From Xylophilus sp. Leaf220 (GTDB lineage Bacteria > Pseudomonadota > Gammaproteobacteria > Burkholderiales > Burkholderiaceae_C), in assembly GCF_001421705.1 (NCBI RefSeq), contig NZ_LMKO01000001.1, positions 1,099 through 47,449 on the forward strand: a stretch of 46,351 nucleotides of DNA. Direction: 5' to 3'. The position numbers and the translations under genes were made by a program. Shown here one piece after another: positions 32,922 through 41,351 of the stretch. Position 1 is the stretch's first letter. Each line of letters starts with the position of its first letter. The notes beneath the pieces were generated by a model. The model searched no databases. It saw only the letters and a list, made by a program, of their open reading frames with translations, and was not told the origin of the DNA.

Positions 32922-33778
32922 AGGGAATACACAGTCGCGGTCATTACAAAGCGCATGCGAATGATCGGCAGTTTGAGAGCTGCTTCTGCTGCTGAGCACG
33001 CCTGCCGGCGGCGCATGGATCGCACAGGCCGCGCTGGTGCGCCACGAGTCGGGCATCAGCGCCGACCGGCGCACTGAAACCGCCTGCTGAGACGGCAGAC
33101 GGTGCAGTCCGAATAAGTGCTGGCAACGCTCGTATGGCCAAGTAACTCTGGCGCAGCCGAACCTTCCGGTAGGCCCGAACGCAGATGTCGGCGGTCTACG
33201 CCGACGTTCTCAACGTTCTGCGGAGCCAGCGCGAAGTCCACTGGCCCGACCCGCAGCTTGCCGAGGCAAGCCCAACACACTGATGAATGGCGAGGATTTG
33301 GAAACCTAGGGTGACGCCAGTGACCATGGGGTTGGCAAGTGCCCGAGCGGCCGGGACGGCGTGCGCTAAAACATCGCGATCCGCCCGGGAAGCGCAAACT
33401 GCTTGATTAAGCTCAGCCAATCGACAACCTGCTCGACCAACTCGATTGCCTTACGGCCAGTATCTGGTGTGCGCTCAAATGCCAGTTCAGGCTTCTGAAG
33501 GTGCTTGAAACCGGGGTATGGTTGAGTAACCCGACCAAGTGCACACGCTGTTCCCCCAGTCAATCTCGCAGCTACTACGAGCGTATTTTGAAGGGAGCGC
33601 GGCATTAAGAGCGCATGGAGCTGCCAACGCACCGAAAAACCGGCTCAGGCATGGTTGTTTTGGCCAGCGCACTATTCTTGCAGCGAATTTGCTCAACTAC
33701 CCTGCACCAATGCATCTAAAAACGCATTACGCAGACCTTCCTTGGATAGAGAGATACCGAGACCCAATAACGAACCTT
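32922..33778. other. Long stretch without a supported gene
   Basis: About 850 bases hold only short frames in all six readings. A minus-strand piece near 33110-33180 reads 'EGSAAPELLGHTSVAST', which weakly resembles the tail of a tyrosine recombinase, but no catalytic residues are near. The rest is unassigned. It separates the TetR-controlled pair from the decarboxylase/cupin cluster and is probably a decayed insertion. Confidence 0.35.
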
Positions 33779-34570
33779 CTACGGCTTTGCCCGTACCGCA
33801 ATCTGCATAGAAAGAGCTCTCTGCGCCCTTGCTGCGGCATCAGCATCGACCCTATCAGCCAATACCTTCACCAACTGGTTCAGCTGCCCAGCAGTGATGC
33901 CAGCGTTCATGCTGATACCCATGTGCGATTGCACCTGCGAGTCGGCCCCCTGCAGTGCCGACAGCATGCTCACCGTGGCGATCTCGCGGCTCTGCCAGTC
34001 GAGGTTGTCGCGCTCGAAGATGTCGCCGAAGAGATGGGTCTTGAGGTACTCGTCGATCGCGGGTGCGAACTCGAACACAGCGCCCGTCACCGGCGCGCCT
34101 GCCAGCCGGGTCTGATTGGCGGTGCCGGCCGCCAACAGCGCTTCGCCCCGGGGTATGGCGCGGCCCGGTGCCTGGCCCTGGGCGTCCTGGAGGCCGCGGC
34201 GCTTGCGCGCCTCCAGAACCCTCATCAGTTCGCCGAGCGCATTGAGGCTGCGGGGAAATCCGGCGTAAGCATAGAGCTGCACTAGGATCTCCTTGTTGTC
34301 GTTCACCGTCAAGCCAGCATCGAGGCCCTGATCCAGGGCGTCGGCCAAGCGAGGCATGTCGCCAACTGCACCGAAAGCCGCGATCGGCACGATGGCCTGC
34401 TGGCGCGGTGACAGGGATTCAGGCATAGGGGATAGAGTCTCGCCTGGGGTTTGAGTCATGGGAGGGGGACTTTGTGCGTTTGCGTCTGCCTGACACAACA
34501 GGGTGGCCAAGCCCAGCGCCAGACTGGCGCCGACCTGCGAGGCGAGATTAGCGGGCGTGGTATTGGTCAT
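33779..34570 (-). CDS. Carboxymuconolactone decarboxylase-family protein, exported
   Basis: The 263-residue protein has a signal peptide ('SLALGLATLLCQADANAQSP') and two CMD-like repeats. The first has 'GLDAGLTVNDNKEILVQLYA' and 'YAGFPRSLNALGELMRVLEA'. The second has 'NLDWQSREIATVSMLSALQG' and 'VQSHMGISMNAGITAGQLNQ', with the conserved His of the family. No C-x-x-C redox pair of AhpD type is present, so peroxidase activity is unlikely. Export of a CMD protein is common in Burkholderiales clusters that pair it with cupins. It overlaps the end of the upstream cupin gene by 23 bases, which shows coupling. The reaction is unknown. Confidence 0.85.
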   Translation of the reverse strand: MTNTTPANLASQVGASLALGLATLLCQADANAQSPPPMTQTPGETLSPMPESLSPRQQAIVPIAAFGAVGDMPRLADALDQGLDAGLTVNDNKEILVQLYAYAGFPRSLNALGELMRVLEARKRRGLQDAQGQAPGRAIPRGEALLAAGTANQTRLAGAPVTGAVFEFAPAIDEYLKTHLFGDIFERDNLDWQSREIATVSMLSALQGADSQVQSHMGISMNAGITAGQLNQLVKVLADRVDADAAARAQRALSMQIAVRAKP

Positions 34571-35036
34571 CGGTCACCTTCTCCATCCAGTTCACGTTCT
34601 GGCCGCCGACCGTTCCAGCGACCGAGAGATGCGTCATGCCGGTCGTGGGCGATGCGCCGTGCCAGTGCTTGACCCCCGGAGGGCACCAGACGACGTCGCC
34701 CGGGCGGATCTCCTGCACGGGCTTGCCCCACTCCTGCGTGCGGCCCACGCCCGATACGACGACCAGATGCTGGCCGGCCGGATGGGTGTGCCAGGCCGAG
34801 CGCGCGCTGGCGTCGAAGGTCACGTTAGCACCGGCGGCGTTCATGCTCGCGTTGGCGGGCCAGACCGGATCGACCCGTGCGCGGCCGGTGAAGAACGCGT
34901 CCGGGCCGGCCGCCGAGGGCTGCGATCCCGCCCGGGTGATCTGCCCGCCGGCGACCACAGGCACCGACTGGGCGCAGGCACCTAAGGCCTGCGTGACGAC
35001 CAAGCACACCACGATCTTCAGCAGGGCCCGTGTCAC
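34548..35036 (-). CDS. Cupin-domain protein, probable lipoprotein
   Basis: The 162-residue protein starts with a short signal peptide ending in a lipobox-like 'QALGAC', so it is probably lipid-anchored. The cupin has '[20 protein letters not shown]' with the metal-binding His pair and '[20 protein letters not shown]' with the second-motif His. It is closely similar to the next gene upstream (35033-35440), most clearly in the H-T-H-P and W-C-P-P-G segments, so the pair arose by duplication; only this copy has a signal peptide. It overlaps both neighbours by a few bases within one operon. Confidence 0.85.
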   Translation of the reverse strand: MTRALLKIVVCLVVTQALGACAQSVPVVAGGQITRAGSQPSAAGPDAFFTGRARVDPVWPANASMNAAGANVTFDASARSAWHTHPAGQHLVVVSGVGRTQEWGKPVQEIRPGDVVWCPPGVKHWHGASPTTGMTHLSVAGTVGGQNVNWMEKVTDDQYHAR

Positions 35037-35440
35037 GGCTGGGCCCCTGCGAGGTACTCGGCATCAGTGACCTGCTCCAGCCAGTCGACGTTGCGGCCGT
35101 CGAATGCTTCGGCCACCGAGATGTGAGTCATGGCGGTGGTGGCGGTCGCGCCGTGCCAGTGCCGGTGGCCGGGTGGGCACCATACGACGTCGCCGGCGCG
35201 GATCTCGACGATCGGCTCGCCTGCGCACTGTGTCCAGCCGCAGCCGGCGGTGACGATCAGCGTCTGCCCCAGCGGATGGGTGTGCCAGGCCGAGCGCGCG
35301 CCGGGTTCGAAGGTGACGCTGGCGCAGGACGTGCGGGCGGGCGGCGGTGGGTCGTTCAGCATGTCGATGCGGACGGTACCGGTGAAATAGGTGGCGGGGC
35401 CTTTGGCGGACGGTTGCATGCCGGGGCGGATGAGCTTCAT
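35033..35440 (-). CDS. Cupin-domain protein, cytoplasmic paralogue
   Basis: The 135-residue cupin has '[20 protein letters not shown]' and '[20 protein letters not shown]', with the full set of His ligands, and ends '[16 protein letters not shown]'. It begins '[19 protein letters not shown]' without a signal peptide, whereas its paralogue downstream carries a lipobox signal. The operon order is cupin, lipoprotein cupin, CMD protein. The gene is divergent from a LysR regulator, with a palindromic site in between, so that LysR protein probably controls the operon. Small cupins next to CMD proteins are usual, but their joint reaction is not established. Confidence 0.85.
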   Translation of the reverse strand: MKLIRPGMQPSAKGPATYFTGTVRIDMLNDPPPPARTSCASVTFEPGARSAWHTHPLGQTLIVTAGCGWTQCAGEPIVEIRAGDVVWCPPGHRHWHGATATTAMTHISVAEAFDGRNVDWLEQVTDAEYLAGAQP

Positions 35441-35511
35441 GGAAAGATGCCTTTCAGGGATGCGATCGACTCTATGAGCCGCAGCGCCCGTTGAGAAGCC
35501 GGCAAAATCGG

Positions 35512-35529
35512 CATTCACATGTGCAAATG
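35512..35529. promoter_or_regulatory. Candidate LysR-binding palindrome
   Basis: CATT and AATG flank the perfect palindrome CACATGTG, spanning 35512-35529 just upstream of the LysR start (35538) and 71 bases upstream of the divergent cupin gene. LysR proteins usually bind such imperfect dyads to regulate both directions. Confidence 0.45.
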
Positions 35530-35537
35530 ATTCACCA

Positions 35538-36461
35538 ATGCCTAAAGAAAACCTCAACGACCTGCAGGCGTTCGTCGTGGTCGCGCGCGAGCGCAGCTTC
35601 ACCCGTGCGGCCGCGCAGATGGGCCTTTCGCGTTCCGCACTGAGCCACGCGATGCTGGCCCTCGAGGCACGCCTGGGCGTGCGGCTTTTGGCCCGGACCA
35701 CTCGCAGTGTCTCGACCACCGAGGCGGGTGCCCGGTTGCTCGACACGGTGGCGCCGCGGCTCCAGGAGATCGAGGCCGAGCTGGGCCAGCTCAGTGCGAT
35801 GCGGGACAAGCCCGCTGGCACGGTGCGCATCACCGCGCACGACCACGCCATCACCACCGCGCTCTGGCCCCGGCTGCTGCCGCTGCTGCGGCAATACCCC
35901 GACATCCAGATCGAGTTCAGCGTCGACTACGCCTTCACCGACATCGCCGCGCACCGGTTCGATGCCGGGGTGCGGGTGGGCGACCGGGTGGACAAGGACA
36001 TGGTGGCGGTGCGCATCTCGCCCGATCTGCGCATGGCCGTCGCCGCCTCGCCCGACTACCTTCTCGGCAAGCCGGCCCCCCGGAAGCCTCAGGACCTGAC
36101 CTCGCACCGCTGCGTGAACCTGCGGCTTCCTACCTGGGGCAATCTGTACGCATGGGATTTCGAGAAGGGCAGGAAGTCGGTCAACGTGCGGGTGCAGGGC
36201 CAAACGGTGTTCAACACCACCGCGCTGATGCTGCAGGCCGCGCTGGACGGCATGGGCTTCGCCTACGTTCCGTTCGACCTAGTGCGGCCGCACATCGACG
36301 CGGGGCGCCTGGTCCCGGTCCTGGAAGACTGGTGGCCGAGCTTTCCCGGCTACCACCTCTACTACGCCAACCGGCGCCAGATCGCGCCCGCCCTGGCGCT
36401 GGTGATCGAGGCGCTGAGGCTCGCACGGCCCGATCGCCCTACTGCTGCCGCGTCCCGCTGA
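35538..36461 (+). CDS. LysR-family transcriptional regulator
   Basis: The 307-residue protein has the N-terminal LysR winged helix ('[20 protein letters not shown]' style start, '[20 protein letters not shown]', '[19 protein letters not shown]') and a type 2 periplasmic-binding-like effector domain from about residue 90 ('[20 protein letters not shown]', '[20 protein letters not shown]'). It belongs to the PA1184/CrgA-like group. It faces the cupin-CMD operon. Its 3' end overlaps the second LysR gene tail to tail by 23 bases. The two are paralogues along their full length. Confidence 0.9.
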   Translation: MPKENLNDLQAFVVVARERSFTRAAAQMGLSRSALSHAMLALEARLGVRLLARTTRSVSTTEAGARLLDTVAPRLQEIEAELGQLSAMRDKPAGTVRITAHDHAITTALWPRLLPLLRQYPDIQIEFSVDYAFTDIAAHRFDAGVRVGDRVDKDMVAVRISPDLRMAVAASPDYLLGKPAPRKPQDLTSHRCVNLRLPTWGNLYAWDFEKGRKSVNVRVQGQTVFNTTALMLQAALDGMGFAYVPFDLVRPHIDAGRLVPVLEDWWPSFPGYHLYYANRRQIAPALALVIEALRLARPDRPTAAASR

Positions 36462-37344
36462 AGCGCAGCGCCTTCACCACCAGCGAGAAGGCCGGCGACG
36501 GCTGGCGCTTGCTGGGGTAGTACAGGTGGTAGCCGGCGAACTTGGGGCACCAGTCCTGCAGCACCCGCACGAGGCGGCCCGCGTCGATGTGCGACATCAG
36601 CTCGTCTTCTGGCAGCAGCGAGATGCCGAGCCCGGCCAGGGACGCATCCACCTGGGGCGGGGCGGTATTGAAGATCAGCGGCCCGTCGACCCGCACGTTG
36701 ATCTTGCGCCCGCGCTTCTCGAAGTCCCATACGTACAGCCCGCCGGAGGTCGGCATGCGTTGGTTGATGCAGGCGTGCTTCGTCAGGTCGGCCGGTGTCC
36801 TGGGGATGGGGTTGGCGGCGAAGTAGCCGGGCGACGCCACCACCGCCATCTGCAGCGGCGGGCCGATGGGCACCGCGATCATGTCGTTGTCGATGGTGTT
36901 GCCCATGCGAACGCCGGCATCGAACCGGTCGGCCACGATGTCGCGGAAGCTGTAGTTCACATCGAACTCGAGAGTGATGTCGGGGTACTCGCGCAGCAGC
37001 GGCGTGAGCCGGGGCAGCAAGACCGTGTGCAGCACGTTGTCACCGCAGGTGATGCGTACGGTGCCGGCGGGCTTGTCGCGCAGTTCGGTCAAGGCATCGA
37101 GCTCGGCCTCGATCTCCTCGAAGCGGTGGCCGATGGCCTTCATGAGCCGCTCGCCGGCCGAAGTGGGCGCAACGCTGCGGGTGGTGCGGGTCAGCAGGCG
37201 GATCTGCAGTCCTTCCTCCAGCCCACGGATCGCCTGGCTGAGCGCCGACTGGGTCACGCCGAGCGTGCCGGCAGCCTTGGTGAAGCTGCCCTCGCGGGCC
37301 ACCGTCACGAAAGCCAGCAGGTCGTTGAGATTGCGTCTTGGCAT
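36439..37344 (-). CDS. LysR-family transcriptional regulator, paralogue
   Basis: The 301-residue protein has a LysR helix-turn-helix ('TKAAGTLGVTQSALSQAIRG', 'LQIRLLTRTTRSVAPTSAGE') and an effector domain ('AGTVRITCGDNVLHTVLLPR', '[20 protein letters not shown]'). It is a clear paralogue of the adjacent LysR protein, sharing '[11 protein letters not shown]', 'RFDAGVRMG' and 'GYHLYY' type segments. It is divergent from the MFS transporter gene. A TAAT-N6-ATTA element lies between them and recurs in front of paoABC, so this protein is the best candidate for controlling transporter and oxidoreductase together. Confidence 0.9.
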   Translation of the reverse strand: MPRRNLNDLLAFVTVAREGSFTKAAGTLGVTQSALSQAIRGLEEGLQIRLLTRTTRSVAPTSAGERLMKAIGHRFEEIEAELDALTELRDKPAGTVRITCGDNVLHTVLLPRLTPLLREYPDITLEFDVNYSFRDIVADRFDAGVRMGNTIDNDMIAVPIGPPLQMAVVASPGYFAANPIPRTPADLTKHACINQRMPTSGGLYVWDFEKRGRKINVRVDGPLIFNTAPPQVDASLAGLGISLLPEDELMSHIDAGRLVRVLQDWCPKFAGYHLYYPSKRQPSPAFSLVVKALRFSGTRQQ

Positions 37345-37376
37345 GGCTGCTCCGCTGGGATGGACTGATTAGCTAG

Positions 37377-37410
37377 GGTAATAAATGTATTAAGCATTCA
37401 TTACGTAGTC
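37377..37410. promoter_or_regulatory. Shared 34-base element, copy 1
   Basis: The element starts GGTAATAAA, then three variable bases, ATTAAGCATTC, a variable part and GTAGTC at its end. Its core TAAT-N6-ATTA is an inverted repeat that also fits the T-N11-A pattern of LysR sites. It lies 32 bases upstream of the LysR start and 134 bases upstream of the MFS start. A second copy with the same spacing lies at 39364-39397. Confidence 0.65.
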
Positions 37411-37506
37411 AATTTCGCTCCGGCTCGGCAAACTTCCCGGACGGTGACGGCGCCACCCGCTGCACGCCCAGCCGGCGCCACCCGCCACTGCGCACGAACA
37501 TCGAAC

Positions 37507-37545
37507 ATGACAACCCAACCTTTCTTCTCCGGAGCGGCCGCCTGA
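37507..37545 (+). CDS. Possible 12-codon leader peptide before MFS gene
   Basis: ATG at 37507 opens a frame 'MTTQPFFSGAAA' that stops with TGA at 37543-37545. The A of that TGA is the first base of the transporter's ATG (TGATG). This arrangement gives tight translational coupling and could serve in expression control. It is too short to judge by composition. Confidence 0.3.
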   Translation: MTTQPFFSGAAA

Positions 37546-38768
37546 TGGCTGCGCAGGCCATCGGCACGCCGGCAGAGGCCGCCCCGCGCAACGACCGCAC
37601 GGGCGCGCAGCCCGCCCACTGGGGCGGTGTCTTCGCGATGACGCTGTGCGTCTTCGCGCTGATCGCGTCCGAGTTCATGCCGGTCAGCCTGCTCACCCCC
37701 CTGGCCTCCGATCTCGGGGTGACCGAAGGCATGGCCGGCCAGGGCATCGCCATCTCCGGCGTCTTCGCAGTGCTCACCAGCCTGTCGATCTCGGCGGTCG
37801 CCCGCAGGGTCGACCGCAAGCGCATGCTGCTGTCGCTGACGGCGACGATGTGCCTCTCGGGCATCGTCGTCGCGCTGGCCCCGAACTATCCGACGTACAT
37901 GGCGGGCCGCGCATTGATCGGAATCGTCGTGGGGGGCTTCTGGTCGATGTCCGCGGCGACGGCCATGCAGTTGGTGCCGCCGTCGCAGGTGCCCCGTGCG
38001 CTGGCGATATTCAACGGCGGCAACGCGCTCGCCACGGTGGTGGCGGCTCCGCTGGGCAGCTACGTCGCATCCTTCGTAGGGTGGCGGGGCGCGTTCTTCT
38101 GCCTGGTGCCGGTCGCGGCGGTCGCGTGGGCCTGGCAGTGGTACAGCCTGCCGACCCTGCGGGCGCAACCGCGCGCGGCGGGATCGGGCAACGCGCTCAC
38201 GCTGTTCAGACGTCGGCGGGTCGTGCTGGGCATGTTGGCGGTCGGCGTCTTCTTCATGGGGCAGTTCGCGCTGTTCACCTACCTGCGGCCTTTTCTGGAG
38301 ACGGTGACGCGGGTCGACGTGTCGACCCTGTCGCTGATGCTGCTGACATTAGGCGTCTGCGGCTTCGTCGGCACCCTGGTCATCGGCCGGTTCCTGCGGG
38401 CCGGCTTCTACCGCACGCTGGCGGCCATCCCGGCGCTGATGGCGGCGATCGCCGTGGCCCTAACGGCGGTCGGCACGCATTCGGCCGCCACGACGGTGCT
38501 GCTCGGTGCCTGGGGCTTGGTGGCGACCGCCGCGCCGGTGGGCTGGTGGCTGTGGATCGCCCGAACCTTGCCGGAGGATGCCGAGGCAGGCGGCGGGCTC
38601 ATGGTGGCCGTGGTCCAGCTCTCCATCGCACTGGGGTCGACCGCCGGCGGCCTGCTCTTCGACAGTGGCGGCTACCGCAGCACGTTCGTCTTCAGCGCCG
38701 TCCTGCTGCTGGCCGGCGCGTTCCTGGTTTACCTGACGGCCCGTGCCGACCGCACGCATTCGACATGA
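37545..38768 (+). CDS. MFS transporter, drug:H+ antiporter type
   Basis: The 407-residue protein has 12 predicted membrane helices. The segment between helices 2 and 3 reads 'SAVARRVDRKRMLLSLTATM', the MFS motif A region, and helix 4 begins 'MAGRALIGIVVGGFWSMSAA'. Relatives are DHA1-type exporters of drugs, sugars or small organic molecules, for example the SotB/YdhP group. It is preceded by a coupled leader frame and followed by a cyclophilin-like gene whose ATG overlaps its stop (ATGA). It is divergent from a LysR gene. In this cluster it probably exports a toxic aldehyde, acid or drug, which is inferred from context. Confidence 0.88.
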   Translation: MAAQAIGTPAEAAPRNDRTGAQPAHWGGVFAMTLCVFALIASEFMPVSLLTPLASDLGVTEGMAGQGIAISGVFAVLTSLSISAVARRVDRKRMLLSLTATMCLSGIVVALAPNYPTYMAGRALIGIVVGGFWSMSAATAMQLVPPSQVPRALAIFNGGNALATVVAAPLGSYVASFVGWRGAFFCLVPVAAVAWAWQWYSLPTLRAQPRAAGSGNALTLFRRRRVVLGMLAVGVFFMGQFALFTYLRPFLETVTRVDVSTLSLMLLTLGVCGFVGTLVIGRFLRAGFYRTLAAIPALMAAIAVALTAVGTHSAATTVLLGAWGLVATAAPVGWWLWIARTLPEDAEAGGGLMVAVVQLSIALGSTAGGLLFDSGGYRSTFVFSAVLLLAGAFLVYLTARADRTHST

Positions 38769-39316
38769 CGCACACCGCCACCCACCCTCCATGCGCCCCG
38801 ACGATCAGGGCGCGCTGGACATCGCGCCTGGGCCTTGGTCTGCGCCTGGCCAGCCTTCTGATCGGATGCGCCACCTTCGGCGGCAGCCACGCCGAAGAGA
38901 AGCCGATGCCCGACGGGCGCGCCGTCGCTGCGGCAGATTCGGGTGCTGTACCCGCCGATACGAAGGCGGCGCGCATCTGGATGACCGTGGGCGAGCGCCG
39001 CTTCGCCGTGACCCTGGCCGACACCGAGGCCGCCGGTGCATTCGCCGCCCGGCTGCCGTTGACGCTCGACATGACCGACCTCCACGGCAACGAAAAGAAG
39101 TTCGACCTGCCGAACCCGCTGCCCGCGAATGCCATCCGGACCGGGACGATACGCAGCGGCGACCTGATGCTGTACGGCGCGAACACGGTGGTCGTTTTCT
39201 ACCGGGGCTTCGGCTCCCCGTATTCGTACACCCGGCTCGGCCGGACGGACGACCCGCACGGCCTGTCGCAGGCGCTGGGTCGGGGCGACGCCCGGGTGGT
39301 GTTCTCGAAGCGGTGA
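38765..39316 (+). CDS. Cyclophilin-like-fold protein, probable lipoprotein
   Basis: The 183-residue protein has a signal peptide with a lipobox 'LLIGCATFGG', so it is probably anchored in the envelope. The mature part is a cyclophilin-like domain ('AARIWMTVGERRFAVTLADT', 'AARLPLTLDMTDLHGNEKKF', 'IRSGDLMLYGANTVVVFYRG', 'YTRLGRTDDPHGLSQAL'). Proteins of this DUF-type fold lack the prolyl-isomerase active site and have no settled function. A shorter cytoplasmic paralogue lies at 43603-43953 after paoABC. The gene is translationally coupled to the MFS gene. Confidence 0.8.
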   Translation: MTHTATHPPCAPTIRARWTSRLGLGLRLASLLIGCATFGGSHAEEKPMPDGRAVAAADSGAVPADTKAARIWMTVGERRFAVTLADTEAAGAFAARLPLTLDMTDLHGNEKKFDLPNPLPANAIRTGTIRSGDLMLYGANTVVVFYRGFGSPYSYTRLGRTDDPHGLSQALGRGDARVVFSKR

Positions 39317-39363
39317 AGGCGGCCCTCGCGATGCCAGCCCGCGCTGCGCCACTCATTAGCAGC

Positions 39364-39397
39364 GGTAATAAACCCATTAAGCATTCGTCAGGTAGTC
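39364..39397. promoter_or_regulatory. Shared 34-base element, copy 2 (upstream of paoABC)
   Basis: It agrees with the copy at 37377-37410 at 28 of 34 positions: GGTAATAAA, three bases, ATTAAGCATTC, a short variable part, GTAGTC. The start of paoA lies 121 bases downstream. The conserved TAAT-N6-ATTA core suggests a binding site for the same LysR regulator. Confidence 0.65.
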
Positions 39398-39518
39398 GGC
39401 CGCGGCCGTGTTTGACACAGTGCTGCGTAGCCTGAAACAACGACGAGAAGCCCTCTGCGCCCGGCCCCCGCGGGCCCTGCTCCGCCGACGTGTTCCCCAT
39501 TTACAAGGACCCAGTCCC

Positions 39519-40358
39519 ATGCCCCACGACATCCGCCACGACCCCGACCGCCGCGACGACCTTTTCGCCGAACTCAGTGCCGACGAGGCCGCGCTCCTGC
39601 GCGAAATGCCGGCACTCGGCGACGTCGGCCAGGCACGACGGACCTTCATGATGCAGACCAGCGGCGGGGGCATCGGACTCTTCGCCGCCCAGCTGCTGGT
39701 GACCGAATCGGCACTAGCGCAGATGGCGCCGGCGGCGGGCGCGGCGTCCGCGCCGGTGGTGGCGCAGAACGTCGTGAAGGTCACTTTCCAAGTCAACGGC
39801 ACGCCGCGGACGCTGGACCTCGACTCCCGCGTCGTGCTGCTCGATGCGCTGCGCGAACGCCTCGCGCTGACCGGCTCCAAGAAGGGTTGCGACCAGGGCC
39901 AGTGCGGCGCTTGCACCGTGCTGGTGGACGGGCAGCGGGTGCTGTCCTGCCTGACCCTGGCCGCCACGCTCGAGGGGCGGGAGGTCACCACCATCGAGGG
40001 CCTGGCGAAGGGCGACCGGCTGCACCCCCTGCAGGCGGCCTTCATCAAGCACGACGGCTTCCAGTGCGGCTACTGTACGTCGGGGCAGATCTGCTCGGCT
40101 GTCGGCCTGCTGGACGAGGCCCGGCGCGGCCAGGTGAGCCACGTCACCGGGAACGTCGCGAAGACCACCACCCGCCTCACCGACGACGAGATCAGGGAAC
40201 GCATGAGCGGCAACATCTGCCGGTGCGGTGCCTACCCCGGCATCGTCGCCGCCATCCAGGAGGTCCACTCGGGCCGCCAGGCCGCCCAGACCTGGGGCTT
40301 CGCGCCCGAGACGTCCGTGGCTATCGCCCGGCAGGAGGACGGCCATGCGACCGTTTGA
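39519..40358 (+). CDS. paoA: Aldehyde oxidoreductase iron-sulfur subunit, Tat-exported
   Basis: The 279-residue protein carries a twin-arginine-type signal ('QARRTFMMQTSGGGIGLF', then 'AAQLLVTESALAQ'), so it directs the complex to the periplasm as in E. coli PaoABC (YagTSR). The first [2Fe-2S] cluster has 'KKGCDQGQCGACTVLVDGQR' plus 'LSC'. The second has 'FQCGYCTSGQICSA' and 'GNICRCGAYPGI'. PaoABC oxidises aromatic and other aldehydes to acids using a molybdenum cofactor. The stop overlaps the start of paoB by 14 bases. The signal peptide is unusually long at the N side (about 40 residues before the RR motif), which is normal for this group. Confidence 0.92.
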   Translation: MPHDIRHDPDRRDDLFAELSADEAALLREMPALGDVGQARRTFMMQTSGGGIGLFAAQLLVTESALAQMAPAAGAASAPVVAQNVVKVTFQVNGTPRTLDLDSRVVLLDALRERLALTGSKKGCDQGQCGACTVLVDGQRVLSCLTLAATLEGREVTTIEGLAKGDRLHPLQAAFIKHDGFQCGYCTSGQICSAVGLLDEARRGQVSHVTGNVAKTTTRLTDDEIRERMSGNICRCGAYPGIVAAIQEVHSGRQAAQTWGFAPETSVAIARQEDGHATV

Positions 40359-41337
40359 GTACGTACGCGCGTCGGATACCGACGCAGCCACCGCCGCCCT
40401 GTCCGCAATGCCGCAGGCCCAGTACCTCGCGGGCGGCAGCAATCTGCTGGACCTGATGAAGGAAGACGTCGAGCGTCCGACGCGGCTGGTCGACATCACC
40501 CAGCTGCCGCTGCGGGAGATCCAGCGGACCCGCTCTGGCATCTCCATCGGCGCCCTGGCCACCAACACCGACACTGCCAACCATCCGCTGATCCGCGAGA
40601 ACTATCCGCTGCTCACCCAGGCGATCGTCGCGGGTGCCTCGGCGCAGTTGCGCAACATGGCCACCAATGGCGGCAACCTGCTGCAGCGCACCCGCTGCAA
40701 CTACTTCTACGACACCGCCATGTCGTGCAACAAGCGCGAGGCGGGAACCGGCTGCGGGGCGCGCGAAGGCCTCAACAGGAACAGCGCGATCCTGGGCTGG
40801 AGCGATGCGTGCGTCGCGACCTATCCCGGCGACATGGCCACCGCGCTGTACGCGCTCGATGCCAAGGTGCTCGTCCGCACGCCGGACGGGCGCCAGCGCC
40901 TGATCGGCATCGGCGACTTCCACCGGCTGCCGGGCGACACGCCGCAGCGCGACAACACGCTGGAGCACGGCGACCTGGTCGTCTCGATCGAGCTGCCGGT
41001 GCCGGCGAGCGGCTTCGCCCGCCACTCGCACTACCTGAAGGTGCGCGACCGCGCCTCTTACGCCTTCGCGATGGTCTCGGTGGCCGCCGCGCTGGACATC
41101 GACGGCAGCCGGATCCGCCAAGCGCGCGTGGTGCTGGGAAGCGTTGCGCACAAGCCCTGGCGCAGTGCCGAGGCCGAGGCCGTCCTGGTGGGCCAGCGTG
41201 CCGACGAGGCGACCTTCCGACGCGCGGCCGAGGCGGCGCTTCGGGACGCCCGCCCGCTGGCGCACAACGCCTACAAGGTTGAGTTGGGCCAACGCTCCGT
41301 CGTGCTGGCGCTGATGCGCGCGGCCCGCCTAGCCTGA
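40345..41337 (+). CDS. paoB: Aldehyde oxidoreductase FAD-binding subunit
   Basis: The 330-residue subunit has the FAD motifs of the xanthine-oxidase family ('YLAGGSNLLDLMKEDVERPT', 'NMATNGGNLLQRTRCNYF'). It also has the extra cysteine-rich insert 'MSCNKREAGTGCGAREGLNR' and 'GWSDACVATYPGD', which in PaoB and 4-hydroxybenzoyl-CoA reductase binds a [4Fe-4S] cluster. It passes electrons from the iron-sulfur clusters of the small subunit to its FAD and then to an external acceptor. It lies between paoA and paoC, 14 bases before the latter. Confidence 0.92.
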   Translation: MRPFEYVRASDTDAATAALSAMPQAQYLAGGSNLLDLMKEDVERPTRLVDITQLPLREIQRTRSGISIGALATNTDTANHPLIRENYPLLTQAIVAGASAQLRNMATNGGNLLQRTRCNYFYDTAMSCNKREAGTGCGAREGLNRNSAILGWSDACVATYPGDMATALYALDAKVLVRTPDGRQRLIGIGDFHRLPGDTPQRDNTLEHGDLVVSIELPVPASGFARHSHYLKVRDRASYAFAMVSVAAALDIDGSRIRQARVVLGSVAHKPWRSAEAEAVLVGQRADEATFRRAAEAALRDARPLAHNAYKVELGQRSVVLALMRAARLA

Positions 41338-41351
41338 AGAAAGTACATCGC

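Noticed and set aside
33050-33200. Possible tyrosine-recombinase tail on the minus strand
   Set aside because: Only a vague 'LLGHTSVAST' resemblance; no catalytic Arg, His or Tyr set was found.
37646-39316. 556-codon plus-strand frame covering the MFS gene and the next gene
   Set aside because: Its upstream part is an out-of-frame reading of the transporter; only the last 184 codons (from 38765) are a real gene.
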